A stretch of 64,000 nucleotides of DNA from contig JAPFFF010000014.1 of NCBI GenBank assembly GCA_039105265.1, positions 186,001 through 250,000 on the forward strand. Reading direction: 5' to 3'. Positions 53,609-64,000 of this stretch are shown here, one piece after another. The notes under the pieces are model-generated. The model made no database searches. It was given only the letters and a program-made list of their open reading frames with translations, and had not been told where the DNA came from. The position numbers and the translations under genes were made by a program. The stretch comes from Tritrichomonas musculus. Taxonomy: Eukaryota; Parabasalia; Tritrichomonadida; Tritrichomonadidae. Position 1 is the stretch's first letter, and each line of letters starts with the position of its first letter.

Positions 53609-56600
53609 TTAACTTAAATTAGCAATTTGCTTCAATCTTCGGCAAAATTCATCTCTAATAAAATGGTCATTATCGAGTGTTATAAAGTCAACAAGGACTT
53701 TTGCCACAATTGAAGCAGGTTTCGAAGGAGTAGTATATGAGTCCAGGAATATTTCTGTAATTTCTTGAATAAATGATGAATCAGTTTCTTTTGTCACGAA
53801 TTTTTGAAATACGAAAGAAGATGCTGTCTGAGCGAAACCTGTTTGTGTATTTACAGCCTTTGCAGCGTGTCTTAACAGTAAATAGAAGTCGAATTCGTCT
53901 GTGTAATTTTTTGCGATTACAGCTAAGCAAATAAAAGATAAACGTACGATTTCTTTATCCATTGAATTTCTCATATTAGAAAAAAGTTTTGGAACGGCAA
54001 CAATGAACTGTTTAAAGAATGATTTACAGCTCAAATTAAACATTAAATTCAAAAACTCGCTCTCACGAGTCTCGTTTATCACAGAACGAGTGATAACTTC
54101 GCATATTCCAGAATCTTGAATTTTTGCAGGATCAGCATTTTTACTTGTCAACAAAGACGACACCACTCTAGTATATGAAGGGGAATCCAACAAAGTAGAA
54201 GCAGCCTTATAAAACTCAGCATATTTCAGCAAGTTATCATTTGGAAATCCCAAATAATTTGCATTTCTGTTAAAACTGGAACTTTTTGAATCGCTCTCAA
54301 AATTGAAAGTGTGAATTTCGTTAATTAAGCTACCGAAAGAAGAAGCGAAATGGCAAGATTTATGTGGCCTAGTTATTTCGATGTTATCGGCATCGTCATC
54401 GATCAATCTTGGTGACGATGAAAAATTGACAATTTCAATTTTTTTTGGTTTTTCAATTAAACCGCCGTTATTGTTCACAATTTCAGAAAAATTAATGATC
54501 GGGATGCTGCTTTTTGTTCTACTGTGCGACCGTTGGAAATTGTGACTGATGTGATCAAGCGATTCCTTGTTTGTATGAAAGCTCGCGTTTCGCTTCTTCT
54601 TGTTCAGCGTGAAGGTGCTGCTCTTCGTGATGATCTGGCCGTAGAAAGAAGCGAGGAGCTTCTCGTTCTTGCTGTTGATTGGCAGGAGGTTTGAAACGGT
54701 CAGCTCATATGAGGAATCAAAACGTGAAGTGAAGTCAATTAGATTTGAAAAGGCATCGTCATTCTCTTCAGAGGCAGTGGCCAATGCTTTCAGCATCTCG
54801 GCGGTCGGCTCTTGCGTCTCGTCTGACATGAAAACCGCCTGAAAAAGTGCCCCGTAAGACTCGTAGTCCTCAATTGCATTGGTGAATAATATTGACCATG
54901 TTCGCATAACCGGAAACCGAATAAGAAGAGTCTCAATGCACGCGCTGAGATTCGTTCTCAGTTCCTTCGGCGTGGCAAGCATGATGTCTGGGATTCGTCG
55001 AATGGAAACTTTTTGAATATCCTGAATCTCTTTGAAAATTTTAAGAAGCTTCTTATAGAAAATTTTGAGAACTTTGTTTGGAATTTTCCGTTTTGTAAAG
55101 TTCAGAATTTTTTCAATGAAGTTCGGAATTTTTTCATTGATTATATCGTCAAACCGAAAATCAACAGAGTGAAGTAAGAGAAGAAGACCTTTGATGCGAA
55201 CTTTTTGATTAGAATTCGAAGCAAATTCAAACAGAGTTTCTATTGAATTATCATTGAAAAATATTTTGAATGGTTGAGCTAATATATGAGTCATCATGAG
55301 CTCAACTAGATCGGTATTATTTGATCGAATGATGTCAGAAATCGAACATTCTTTCATGCAAGATTCAATGCATATTTGGTCGTTGCATTTGCAATCATTC
55401 AAAAGTTCAAAAAATACGTTAACAAGCTTTATCATGAAAACAGGAGATGTCTTTGAGCTGCTTTCATTTGTTGTGATGATTATGTCAAGGTATTTCTTGA
55501 CAAGCTTGTGAAAATCTATCTTTGAAATTTTCAATGATGCTTTCAATTGAGAAATTGCGTTTTCGAAGTGCTCAATGTGGCCTATTTCAAGAGTATCTGT
55601 AACTAATTTCAAAGATGCTTCAATTCGGTCCATTTCATTCATATTAAAACCGATTGGGAAGTTGATAGCTGAATCATTTCGGATCAGATTGTGATTCATA
55701 TATCGTGATAATGGAGATGATGAGCGCTGCTCGTTGTTGGAACGTAAAAGACGAGTTTCTTGCATCATTAAGACAAGTTCGCTGCCTGGAAATTGAAAAG
55801 AAGGATTGGAAAGATCTGATATGATCTCATGGCAAGAAGGTCGGCTTTTGGGATCTTTATTCCAACAACTCTCAATCAGTGCTTTTAGATTAGGTGGAGT
55901 TCCTGGTGGAATTGTGGGACGTTTATTTTGTTCCATAATTTGGAGAGTAAGTGTGGCAGGATCAAGTGATTCATTTTGATATGGGCATTCTGATGTGAGA
56001 AGTTCCCACATGAGAATGCCAAAGCTGTATATATCAACTTTTTCATCATAATAAGGAGAAGACATCAATACTTCTGGAGCCATCCAATGAGAAGTACCAA
56101 CAAGTCCTGTCATTGGATCTTTCGACTTCATTCGAGTAAGACCAAAGTCAGCTATTTTTGCCCTTTTTCGGGAATCTAATAGAATATTTAAACTTTTGAG
56201 ATCGCGATGTATAATTCCTCTACAATGAAGAAATTCAAGTCCACGGGCTATATCTAATGCAATGAGCGTTTTATCTGTAGGAGTAATATCTTTTGGATGT
56301 TGGAGTAAATAATCATATAAAGATCCATTTTCCATATATTCTGTTAAAACACAAAAAGGTGGTTCAGTAGTGTAGCCACAAAATTTTAAAAGCGAAGGAT
56401 GGCGTAGATTTGACATTGTAAAAATTTCGCGGCGATACATTTCCAGGTCATATGCTGTAAGTGATCTACAATGTAAAATTTTGATGGCACACTCAACATT
56501 ACTCTTATCACGTGTCTTAACTGATCCTCGGTAAACTTTTCCTGCCTCGCCTTCTCCAATTAAAGGGCCAAATTCAATATCTTCAAATTTTACTATATAG

Positions 56601-57202
56601 CTTAATGATGTTGGTAAATCAGAAAATGAAATTGTTTCTAAACGGCATTCATCTGATTGTAATGGGATTCCAAGAGAATCAAGAGAATTTAATCGCTTTT
56701 TGAGATGAGGAGCAACTTCCTCTCTTTTCGCAATCTCAGGACGCATTTGTAGATGGTTTATAATTACGGCAATTCGCTTGATATCAACCCGATCTTGGGA
56801 TTCTAGTTCAGAGTCGTCGAGGTGTAAATATGTCGATGCTGTTTTAATACCTAAATTTTCAAGATATTTAATGCAATCTTTTCTGATAGATGCTATTTCA
56901 GCTTTAACGCAGCGTATTGACGTTGTTAGAGCAAATTGAGCGCAAACTTCACCGCAACATTGTGAATGAAGCTGTTGAAAATGTGTAAGTGCATTCATTA
57001 AATTTGAAAAATTGTTTCGCATTGTATTTGACATTTTTTTATAATTTTCTATTTTTAAAGTTAAAACTTTCGATGATAATTCTTTGATTTGTCGAAGAAA
57101 GCAATTAATTTTTGAGCAATGAATATATGGTGGTGGATTTGCATAACTAACTGTTGCTATTTTGCTGTTTATAAGATCAATCTGCTTTTGATATTCATTC
57201 AT
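53609..57202 (-). CDS. TKL-family protein kinase with long helical C-terminus (1,197 aa)
   Basis: A complete kinase domain lies at about residues 207-465: glycine loop GEGEAGKVYRG (about 215), lysine in CAIKIL (about 241), catalytic loop HRDLKSLN (about 331), DFG (about 352), and MAPEVL (about 374). The HRDLKSLNILLD and GTSHWMAPEV wording is typical of the tyrosine-kinase-like group, Ser/Thr specific in most protists. All key residues are present, so it should be active. The first 200 residues are helical. The region after 500 is helical and may form ARM/HEAT-like repeats (inference), with a Ser/Asn-rich linker near 900-960. The start ATG is followed by MNEYQKQIDLINSKIA and is preceded by TCAATTTAT. 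It ends in TAA. Confidence 0.92.
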   Translation of the reverse strand: MNEYQKQIDLINSKIATVSYANPPPYIHCSKINCFLRQIKELSSKVLTLKIENYKKMSNTMRNNFSNLMNALTHFQQLHSQCCGEVCAQFALTTSIRCVKAEIASIRKDCIKYLENLGIKTASTYLHLDDSELESQDRVDIKRIAVIINHLQMRPEIAKREEVAPHLKKRLNSLDSLGIPLQSDECRLETISFSDLPTSLSYIVKFEDIEFGPLIGEGEAGKVYRGSVKTRDKSNVECAIKILHCRSLTAYDLEMYRREIFTMSNLRHPSLLKFCGYTTEPPFCVLTEYMENGSLYDYLLQHPKDITPTDKTLIALDIARGLEFLHCRGIIHRDLKSLNILLDSRKRAKIADFGLTRMKSKDPMTGLVGTSHWMAPEVLMSSPYYDEKVDIYSFGILMWELLTSECPYQNESLDPATLTLQIMEQNKRPTIPPGTPPNLKALIESCWNKDPKSRPSCHEIISDLSNPSFQFPGSELVLMMQETRLLRSNNEQRSSSPLSRYMNHNLIRNDSAINFPIGFNMNEMDRIEASLKLVTDTLEIGHIEHFENAISQLKASLKISKIDFHKLVKKYLDIIITTNESSSKTSPVFMIKLVNVFFELLNDCKCNDQICIESCMKECSISDIIRSNNTDLVELMMTHILAQPFKIFFNDNSIETLFEFASNSNQKVRIKGLLLLLHSVDFRFDDIINEKIPNFIEKILNFTKRKIPNKVLKIFYKKLLKIFKEIQDIQKVSIRRIPDIMLATPKELRTNLSACIETLLIRFPVMRTWSILFTNAIEDYESYGALFQAVFMSDETQEPTAEMLKALATASEENDDAFSNLIDFTSRFDSSYELTVSNLLPINSKNEKLLASFYGQIITKSSTFTLNKKKRNASFHTNKESLDHISHNFQRSHSRTKSSIPIINFSEIVNNNGGLIEKPKKIEIVNFSSSPRLIDDDADNIEITRPHKSCHFASSFGSLINEIHTFNFESDSKSSSFNRNANYLGFPNDNLLKYAEFYKAASTLLDSPSYTRVVSSLLTSKNADPAKIQDSGICEVITRSVINETRESEFLNLMFNLSCKSFFKQFIVAVPKLFSNMRNSMDKEIVRLSFICLAVIAKNYTDEFDFYLLLRHAAKAVNTQTGFAQTASSFVFQKFVTKETDSSFIQEITEIFLDSYTTPSKPASIVAKVLVDFITLDNDHFIRDEFCRRLKQIANLS

Positions 57203-57211
57203 ATAAATTGA
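57203..57211 (-). promoter_or_regulatory. Initiator-like TCA before the TKL-kinase ATG
   Basis: TCAATTTAT directly precedes the ATG on the minus strand, in the same arrangement as before the Sel1-kinase gene. Confidence 0.4.
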
Positions 57212-57784
57212 GCAGATTTTTCAAATTTTTTGAATTTTTTTAATTAAAATTTGTGAAGTAATTGAAACATTTTGAGAAGAAAAATTTAAATTCAGTAATA
57301 TAAAATTTATATTAAATTGACCTCTGTAATTGTCAAAAAATTCCACCTTTTTTTCTTTAATTAATCTGTTTACATTGATAATTTAATACTTTTATTTGCT
57401 TTCAAATAGAAGAAAAAGCAAATTTTATGTCAATTTCATAAAATATGTCTGATAAATTCTTTATTCAAGTAATTATATGACCTTAGGATGAAGGAATGCT
57501 GATTAAATGATCTCATGCTAGATATAATTAAGAAATTTAATTTGGATTTTGGAATCTTACTTTATGTATAAAATAATCGTTATTTGGTCTTTGAAAAAAT
57601 AATTTCAAACGATCTTAATAAGGTGGGACTATATCAAAATTTCCACTTTTTTTCTGGCCAGTATCAAAATTTTCAATTAAAAAAAAATAAGTATCATTTT
57701 TTAATAGAAAAAAAAATTCTAGTATCATATTTTAATAGAAAAACATTTCATGAGTATCATTTTTTTTTATCAATTTTTTTATCT
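57212..57784. other. Intergenic, AT-rich
   Basis: Upstream of the TKL kinase. A word close to AGTATCATTTTTTAATAG is repeated about three times at 57685-57770, a short degenerate direct repeat. An open frame at 57584-57820 crosses a transposon boundary and is not a gene. Confidence 0.5.
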
Positions 57785-57792
57785 TTTGCAAC

Positions 57793-58697
57793 AGAGGTGA
57801 GACTGCGAAATTTTAAATGAACTTTTTTAGGAATAATAATCAACAAAATTAAAAATAAATTAAAAATATAGTATTATGGTTTTGTTACCTTTTCATATCA
57901 TATACTTTTTTTCAGATTTAATCAAAAAAAATTGAAATTGTATTGATATTTCAAAATGTCATAATTCATATATTCGTCATTATTTTTTCTTTTCAACCAT
58001 TAAATTTCATTTGTATATAGATGATATCTATTTTTTAATAAGAAAGCTATTCAATGAATGCGTTTTTGGTCAAAATTCAAAAAAATATTTTTCAATTTAA
58101 AGAGAAATTTTCTTCTATATTAAAGACCAAAGGGATAACTATAGTTTATCTCTTAACTTATCTGGTGCTGGCAAACATATCAAAATATTTTTAAAAAATT
58201 TTTTACAATTTTAGCTAGGATTGAGGTTTAATATTGAATATAATTCTATATACGTTAATGATGTAAACTTCACAAATATCTAAATAATTTCATTTGTTTT
58301 TATTTTGGTATCAACCTCACAATAAGTATTTATTTTAATATTTATCAATAATTTACCAAAAAAATCATGCTTATAATTAGATGATAGTTAGTTAAGTCAT
58401 AAAAAATCATTATTTTGATTTATAATTCTTAGTCGAAGATTTTAATATTATATTCACATCTATATATTAAATATTGATAATTAAATTATTTATTATTTTG
58501 AGTAAATAGAATTTTTTTATTAAGATAAAATTGAAATTATAATAAGATAGATGCTATTCAATTTTAAAAATAGATTTATAGCTAAAAATCTGAAAAAAAT
58601 ATTAGTGAAATTATCATAAATAGCATTTAATTCTGGAATAAAATAATATGTATTAATATTATTAAAAAATACCAAAAATTTTCGCAGCCTCACCTCT
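57793..58697. mobile_element. Non-autonomous hAT-like transposon, AGAGGTG terminus (905 bp)
   Basis: Terminal inverted repeats AGAGGTGAGACTGCGAAA (left) and AGAGGTGAGGCTGCGAAA (right, reverse complement) differ at one base, and an A/T run continues the match. A perfect 8-bp duplication TTTGCAAC lies at 57785-57792 and 58698-58705. There is no coding capacity. The AGAGGTG terminus is shared with the element at 40336-41712. Confidence 0.9.
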
Positions 58698-58705
58698 TTT
58701 GCAAC

Positions 58706-59289
58706 AAGTACACAGGAAAAATCTAAAAAAAATATATCTCGAATCAGCTACAGGAGAACGTTCAAATGATAGTATTTTTATGCAAAAGTAAACAACTCGC
58801 TCGACATATTAAAATTTAATTCACCAAGAATCATTCGAAAAAAAGTATTTAACGCTGGTTTATTGTAGAAAAACAAGTTTAACTTAATTTTTCTCAGCAA
58901 CATGAGCTAAAAACCAGTTTTTCAAATCGATGTCTAATTACGAATAATCAATTTTTTTACGGGTCTACTTATGTACCAAGTTTTACTGCTTCAATTAATA
59001 TTCTTTATCATTTTTTACATATATTCATGACTACAAATACTATGTAATTCGCTTTCTATTTTTGAAAATTCTCACGAATATTCAAAAAATTATTCAAAAA
59101 ACAGAGACAAAAATATGTTATATCTACACTATATATAGTATAACTTTAAAATATAGTAGTATTGTTTCTTTATTTTCTTTTTTATGTCTAAAAACTTAAT
59201 AATTTTGCAAAATTGTAAACGAATAATAAACGTTCTTCTTTTTCATTTATTTTTCTTTTCATCAAATTATAAATTTTTTGAGCTTTTTT
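58706..59289. other. Intergenic, possible gene relic
   Basis: The first 350 bp are less AT-rich than usual. In one frame they read KKIYLESATGERSNDSIFMQ before a stop, and in another KVNNSLDILKFNSPRIIRKK. This may be an old coding relic, but no family is recognised. Confidence 0.35.
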
Positions 59290-59520
59290 CTAATGAAAAA
59301 TTTAACATTTTAAAAATATTTAGAAATAAATTATTGTAATTTAATGAAAATGATTAAATATTATAATCTAATGAAAATTATCCAATTAATATGATTGAAT
59401 GAACTTGATTGTTTATAATAATTCGATATTTATAAAAAATGCAATTGTTTGAATGTGATTATTTAGAAGATTTAATTTGATTAGAAGAATGTGATTGATT
59501 AAAAAATTTATTTGAATCAA
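59290..59520 (-). repeat. Decayed satellite-like copies in inverted orientation
   Basis: Words such as AATGAAAATGATTAAAT, TGATTGAATGAACTTGATTG and GAATGTGATTGATT resemble the reverse complement of the downstream 17/18-bp unit. Orientation switches at about 59500-59545. Confidence 0.5.
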
Positions 59521-59529
59521 TTATATTCA

Positions 59530-62500
59530 ATTATCCCTAGGTAATCACTTTCATTCTTTCATTCGCTTTAATTCAATCACTTTTACTCATTCAATCATTT
59601 TCATTCATTCAATCATTTTCATTCATTCAATCATTTCATTCATTCAATCATTTCATTCATTCAATCACTTTCATTCATTCAATCACTTTCATTCATTCAA
59701 TCACTTTCATTCATTCAATCACTTTCATTCATTCAATCACTTTCATTCATTCAATCATTTTCATTCATTCAATCACTTTCATTCATTCAATCATTTCATT
59801 CATTCAATCACTTTCATTCATTCAATTACTTTCATTCATTCAATCATTTCATTCATTCAATCATTTCATTCACTCAATCACTTTCATTCATTCAATTACT
59901 TTCATTCATTCAATCATTTCATTCATTCAATTACTTTCATTCATTCAATCATTTCATTCATTCAATCACTTTCATTCATTCAATCACTTTCATTCATTCA
60001 ATCACTTTTACTCATTCAATCACTTTCATTCATTCAATCACTTTCATTCATTCAATCACTTTCATTCATTCAATCATTTCATTCATTCAATCATTTCATT
60101 CATTCAATCACTTTCATTCATTCAATCACTTTCATTCATTCAATCACTTTCATTCATTCAATCACTTTCATTCATTCAATTACTTTTACTCATTCAATCA
60201 TTTCATTCATTCAATCATTTCATTCATTCAATTGCTTTCATTCATTCAATTACTTTCATTCATTCAATCACTTTCATTCATTCAATCACTTTCATTCATT
60301 CAATTACTTTTACTCATTCAATCATTTCATTCATTCAATCATTTCATTCATTCAATTGCTTTCATTCATTCAATTACTTTCATTCATTCAATCACTTTCA
60401 TTCATTCAATCATTTCATTCACTCAATCACTTTCATTCATTCAATTACTTTCATTCATTCAATCATTTCATTCATTCAATCACTTTTACTCATTCAATCA
60501 TTTCATTCATTCAATCATTTCATTCACTCAATCACTTTCATTCATTCAATTACTTTCATTCATTCAATCATTTCATTCATTCAATTACTTTCATTCATTC
60601 AATCATTTCATTCATTCAATCACTTTCATTCATTCAATCACTTTCATTCATTCAATCACTTTTACTCATTCAATCACTTTCATTCATTCAATCACTTTCA
60701 TTCATTCAATCACTTTCATTCATTCAATCATTTCATTCATTCAATCATTTCATTCATTCAATCACTTTCATTCATTCAATCACTTTCATTCATTCAATCA
60801 CTTTCATTCATTCAATCACTTTCATTCATTCAATTACTTTTACTCATTCAATCATTTCATTCATTCAATCATTTCATTCATTCAATCACTTTCATTCATT
60901 CAATTACTTTCATTCATTCAATCACTTTCATTCATTCAATCACTTTCATTCATTCAATTACTTTTACTCATTCAATCATTTCATTCATTCAATCATTTCA
61001 TTCATTCAATTGCTTTCATTCATTCAATTACTTTCATTCATTCAATCACTTTCATTCATTCAATCATTTCATTCACTCAATCACTTTCATTCATTCAATT
61101 ACTTTCATTCATTCAATCATTTCATTCATTCAATCACTTTTACTCATTCAATCATTTTCATTCATTCAATCACTTTCATTCATTCAATCATTTCATTCAT
61201 TCAATCACTTTCATTCATTCAATCACTTTCATTCATTCAATCATTTCATTCACTCAATCACTTTCATTCATTCAATTACTTTCATTCATTCAATCATTTC
61301 ATTCATTCAATCACTTTCATTCATTCAATCATTTTCATTCATTCAATCACTTTCATTCATTCAATCATTTCATTCATTCAATCATTTCATTCATTCAATC
61401 ACTTTCATTCACTCAATCACTTTCATTCATTCAATTACTTTCATTCATTCAATCATTTCATTCATTCAATCACTTTCATTCATTCAATCATTTCATTCAT
61501 TCAATCACTTTCATTCATTCAATCATTTCATTCATTCAATCATTTCATTCATTCAATCACTTTCATTCATTCAATCACTTTCATTCATTCAATTACTTTC
61601 ATTCATTCAATCATTTCATTCACTCAATCACTTTCATTCATTCAATTACTTTCATTCATTCAATCATTTCATTCATTCAATTACTTTCATTCATTCAATC
61701 ATTTCATTCATTCAATCACTTTCATTCATTCAATCACTTTCATTCATTCAATCACTTTTACTCATTCAATCACTTTCATTCATTCAATCACTTTCATTCA
61801 TTCAATCACTTTCATTCATTCAATCATTTCATTCATTCAATCATTTCATTCATTCAATCACTTTCATTCATTCAATCACTTTCATTCATTCAATCACTTT
61901 CATTCATTCAATCACTTTCATTCATTCAATTACTTTTACTCATTCAATCATTTCATTCATTCAATCATTTCATTCATTCAATCACTTTCATTCATTCAAT
62001 CACTTTCATTCATTCAATTACTTTTACTCATTCAATCATTTCATTCATTCAATCATTTCATTCATTCAATCACTTTCATTCATTCAATTACTTTCATTCA
62101 TTCAATCACTTTCATTCATTCAATCACTTTCATTCATTCAATTACTTTTACTCATTCAATCATTTCATTCATTCAATCATTTCATTCATTCAATTGCTTT
62201 CATTCATTCAATTACTTTCATTCATTCAATCACTTTCATTCATTCAATCATTTCATTCACTCAATCACTTTCATTCATTCAATTACTTTCATTCATTCAA
62301 TCATTTCATTCATTCAATCACTTTTACTCATTCAATCATTTTCATTCATTCAATCACTTTCATTCATTCAATCATTTCATTCATTCAATCACTTTCATTC
62401 ATTCAATCACTTTCATTCATTCAATCATTTCATTCACTCAATCACTTTCATTCATTCAATTACTTTCATTCATTCAATCATTTCATTCATTCAATCACTT

Positions 62501-64000
62501 TCATTCATTCAATCATTTTCATTCATTCAATCACTTTCATTCATTCAATCATTTCATTCATTCAATCACTTTCATTCATTCAATTACTTTCATTCATTCA
62601 ATCATTTCATTCATTCAATCACTTTTACTCATTCAATCATTTCATTCATTCAATCATTTCATTCACTCAATCACTTTCATTCATTCAATTACTTTCATTC
62701 ATTCAATCATTTCATTCATTCAATTACTTTCATTCATTCAATCATTTCATTCATTCAATCACTTTCATTCATTCAATCACTTTCATTCATTCAATCACTT
62801 TTACTCATTCAATCACTTTCATTCATTCAATCACTTTCATTCATTCAATCACTTTCATTCATTCAATCACTTTCATTCATTCAATCACTTTCATTCATTC
62901 AATCACTTTCATTCATTCAATCACTTTCATTCATTCAATCACTTTCATTCATTCAATCACTTTCATTCATTCAATTACTTTTACTCATTCAATCATTTCA
63001 TTCATTCAATCATTTCATTCATTCAATCACTTTCATTCATTCAATTACTTTTACTCATTCAATCATTTCATTCACTCAATCACTTTCATTCATTCAATTA
63101 CTTTCATTCATTCAATCATTTCATTCATTCAATTACTTTCATTCATTCAATCATTTCATTCATTCAATCACTTTCATTCATTCAATCACTTTCATTCATT
63201 CAATCACTTTTACTCATTCAATCACTTTCATTCATTCAATCACTTTTACTCATTCAATCACTTTCATTCATTCAATCATTTCATTCATTCAATTACTTTC
63301 ATTCATTCAATCATTTCATTCATTCAATTACTTTCATTCATTCAATCATTTCATTCATTCAATCACTTTCATTCATTCAATCACTTTCATTCATTCAATC
63401 ACTTTTACTCATTCAATCACTTTCATTCATTCAATCACTTTCATTCATTCAATCACTTTCATTCATTCAATCATTTCATTCATTCAATCATTTCATTCAT
63501 TCAATCACTTTCATTCATTCAATCACTTTCATTCATTCAATCACTTTCATTCATTCAATCACTTTCATTCATTCAATTACTTTTACTCATTCAATCATTT
63601 CATTCATTCAATCATTTCATTCATTCAATTGCTTTCATTCATTCAATTACTTTCATTCATTCAATCACTTTCATTCATTCAATCACTTTCATTCATTCAA
63701 TTGCTTTCATTCATTCAATTACTTTTACTCATTCAATCATTTCATTCATTCAATCATTTCATTCATTCAATTGCTTTCATTCATTCAATCACTTTTACTC
63801 ATTCAATCACTTTCATTCATTCAATCATTTCATTCATTCAATTACTTTCATTCATTCAATCATTTCATTCATTCAATTACTTTCATTCATTCAATCATTT
63901 CATTCATTCAATCACTTTCATTCATTCAATCACTTTCATTCATTCAATCACTTTTACTCATTCAATCACTTTCATTCATTCAATCACTTTCATTCATTCA
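59530..64000 (+). repeat. 17/18-bp satellite array, continuing past the right edge
   Basis: Unit CACTTTCATTCATTCAAT (18 bp) alternates with CATTTCATTCATTCAAT (17 bp) and with rarer variants (TTACTTTTACTC, TTGCTTTC). About 250 units fill 4.47 kb without interruption. Variant units are not random: a seven-unit block of 124 bp recurs, for example starting at 60180 and 60304, 60834 and 60958, and 62018 and 62142. There is no coding function and no direct-repeat/spacer pattern of CRISPR type. Confidence 0.97.

Noticed and set aside
57584-57820. 78-codon open frame
   Set aside because: It crosses the boundary of the 57793-58697 transposon and is Phe/Lys/Asn-rich without motifs.
59530-64000. CRISPR-like appearance of regularly spaced repeats
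   Set aside because: Units are directly joined without unique spacers, and this is eukaryotic satellite DNA.

Overview
The window looks like nuclear DNA of a trichomonad, most likely Tritrichomonas (T. foetus-like). The sequence is very AT-rich and the large genes appear intronless. The protein families are ones these parasites amplify: DUF3447-type ankyrin proteins, BspA-like leucine-rich repeat proteins, Sel1-repeat kinases, TKL kinases and discoidin (F5/8 C) proteins. One flagellar ruler gene (CCDC39-like) fits a flagellate. Species assignment is inference. All three stop codons end intact genes here, so the code is standard.

Layout. 1-4.8 kb: a long ankyrin gene, open at the left window edge, broken by three in-frame stops and one frameshift. 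5.3-9.8 kb: a Sel1-repeat pseudokinase-like protein. 10.4-12.3 kb: a decayed BspA-like gene. 12.5-14.9 kb: an RBR-type E3 ubiquitin ligase with a coiled coil between IBR and Rcat. 15.1-15.9 kb: a non-autonomous hAT-like element with a perfect 8-bp target duplication. 16.1-17.4 kb: a relic with a bacterial-Ig-like segment and a discoidin domain. 18.2-22.4 kb: a 22-bp minisatellite of nearly 4 kb. 22.5-30.4 kb: mostly non-coding, with a small coiled-coil gene, several gene relics and five non-autonomous DNA transposons, four of them almost back to back. 30.9-36.5 kb: a giant Ser-rich disordered protein. 37.1-39.9 kb: a RasGAP/VPS9-like (GAPVD1-type) protein. 40.3-46.4 kb: another hAT-like element, a decayed segment with an SF2-helicase-like fossil and small paralogous proteins (possibly a large virus-like DNA element), and a truncated pogo/jerky-type transposase. 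46.5-48.1 kb: a tandem repeat with an exact 411-bp period. 48.5-51.7 kb: CCDC39 orthologue. 53.6-57.2 kb: TKL kinase. 57.8-58.7 kb: a second element with the AGAGGTG terminus. 59.5-64.0 kb: a 17/18-bp satellite with higher-order structure that runs off the right edge.

The intact genes are single transcription units, not an operon. They cover signalling (two kinase-family proteins), ubiquitination, endosomal GTPase control and axoneme assembly. Nearly every intact start has a TCA within 12 nt of, or overlapping, the ATG, consistent with a trichomonad-type initiator. No tRNA, rRNA or CRISPR array was recognised. No convincing new enzymatic system was found. The most notable signals are the set of transposons defined by target duplications, the structure of the three tandem arrays, and premature stops in relics that can all be explained as C-to-T changes.
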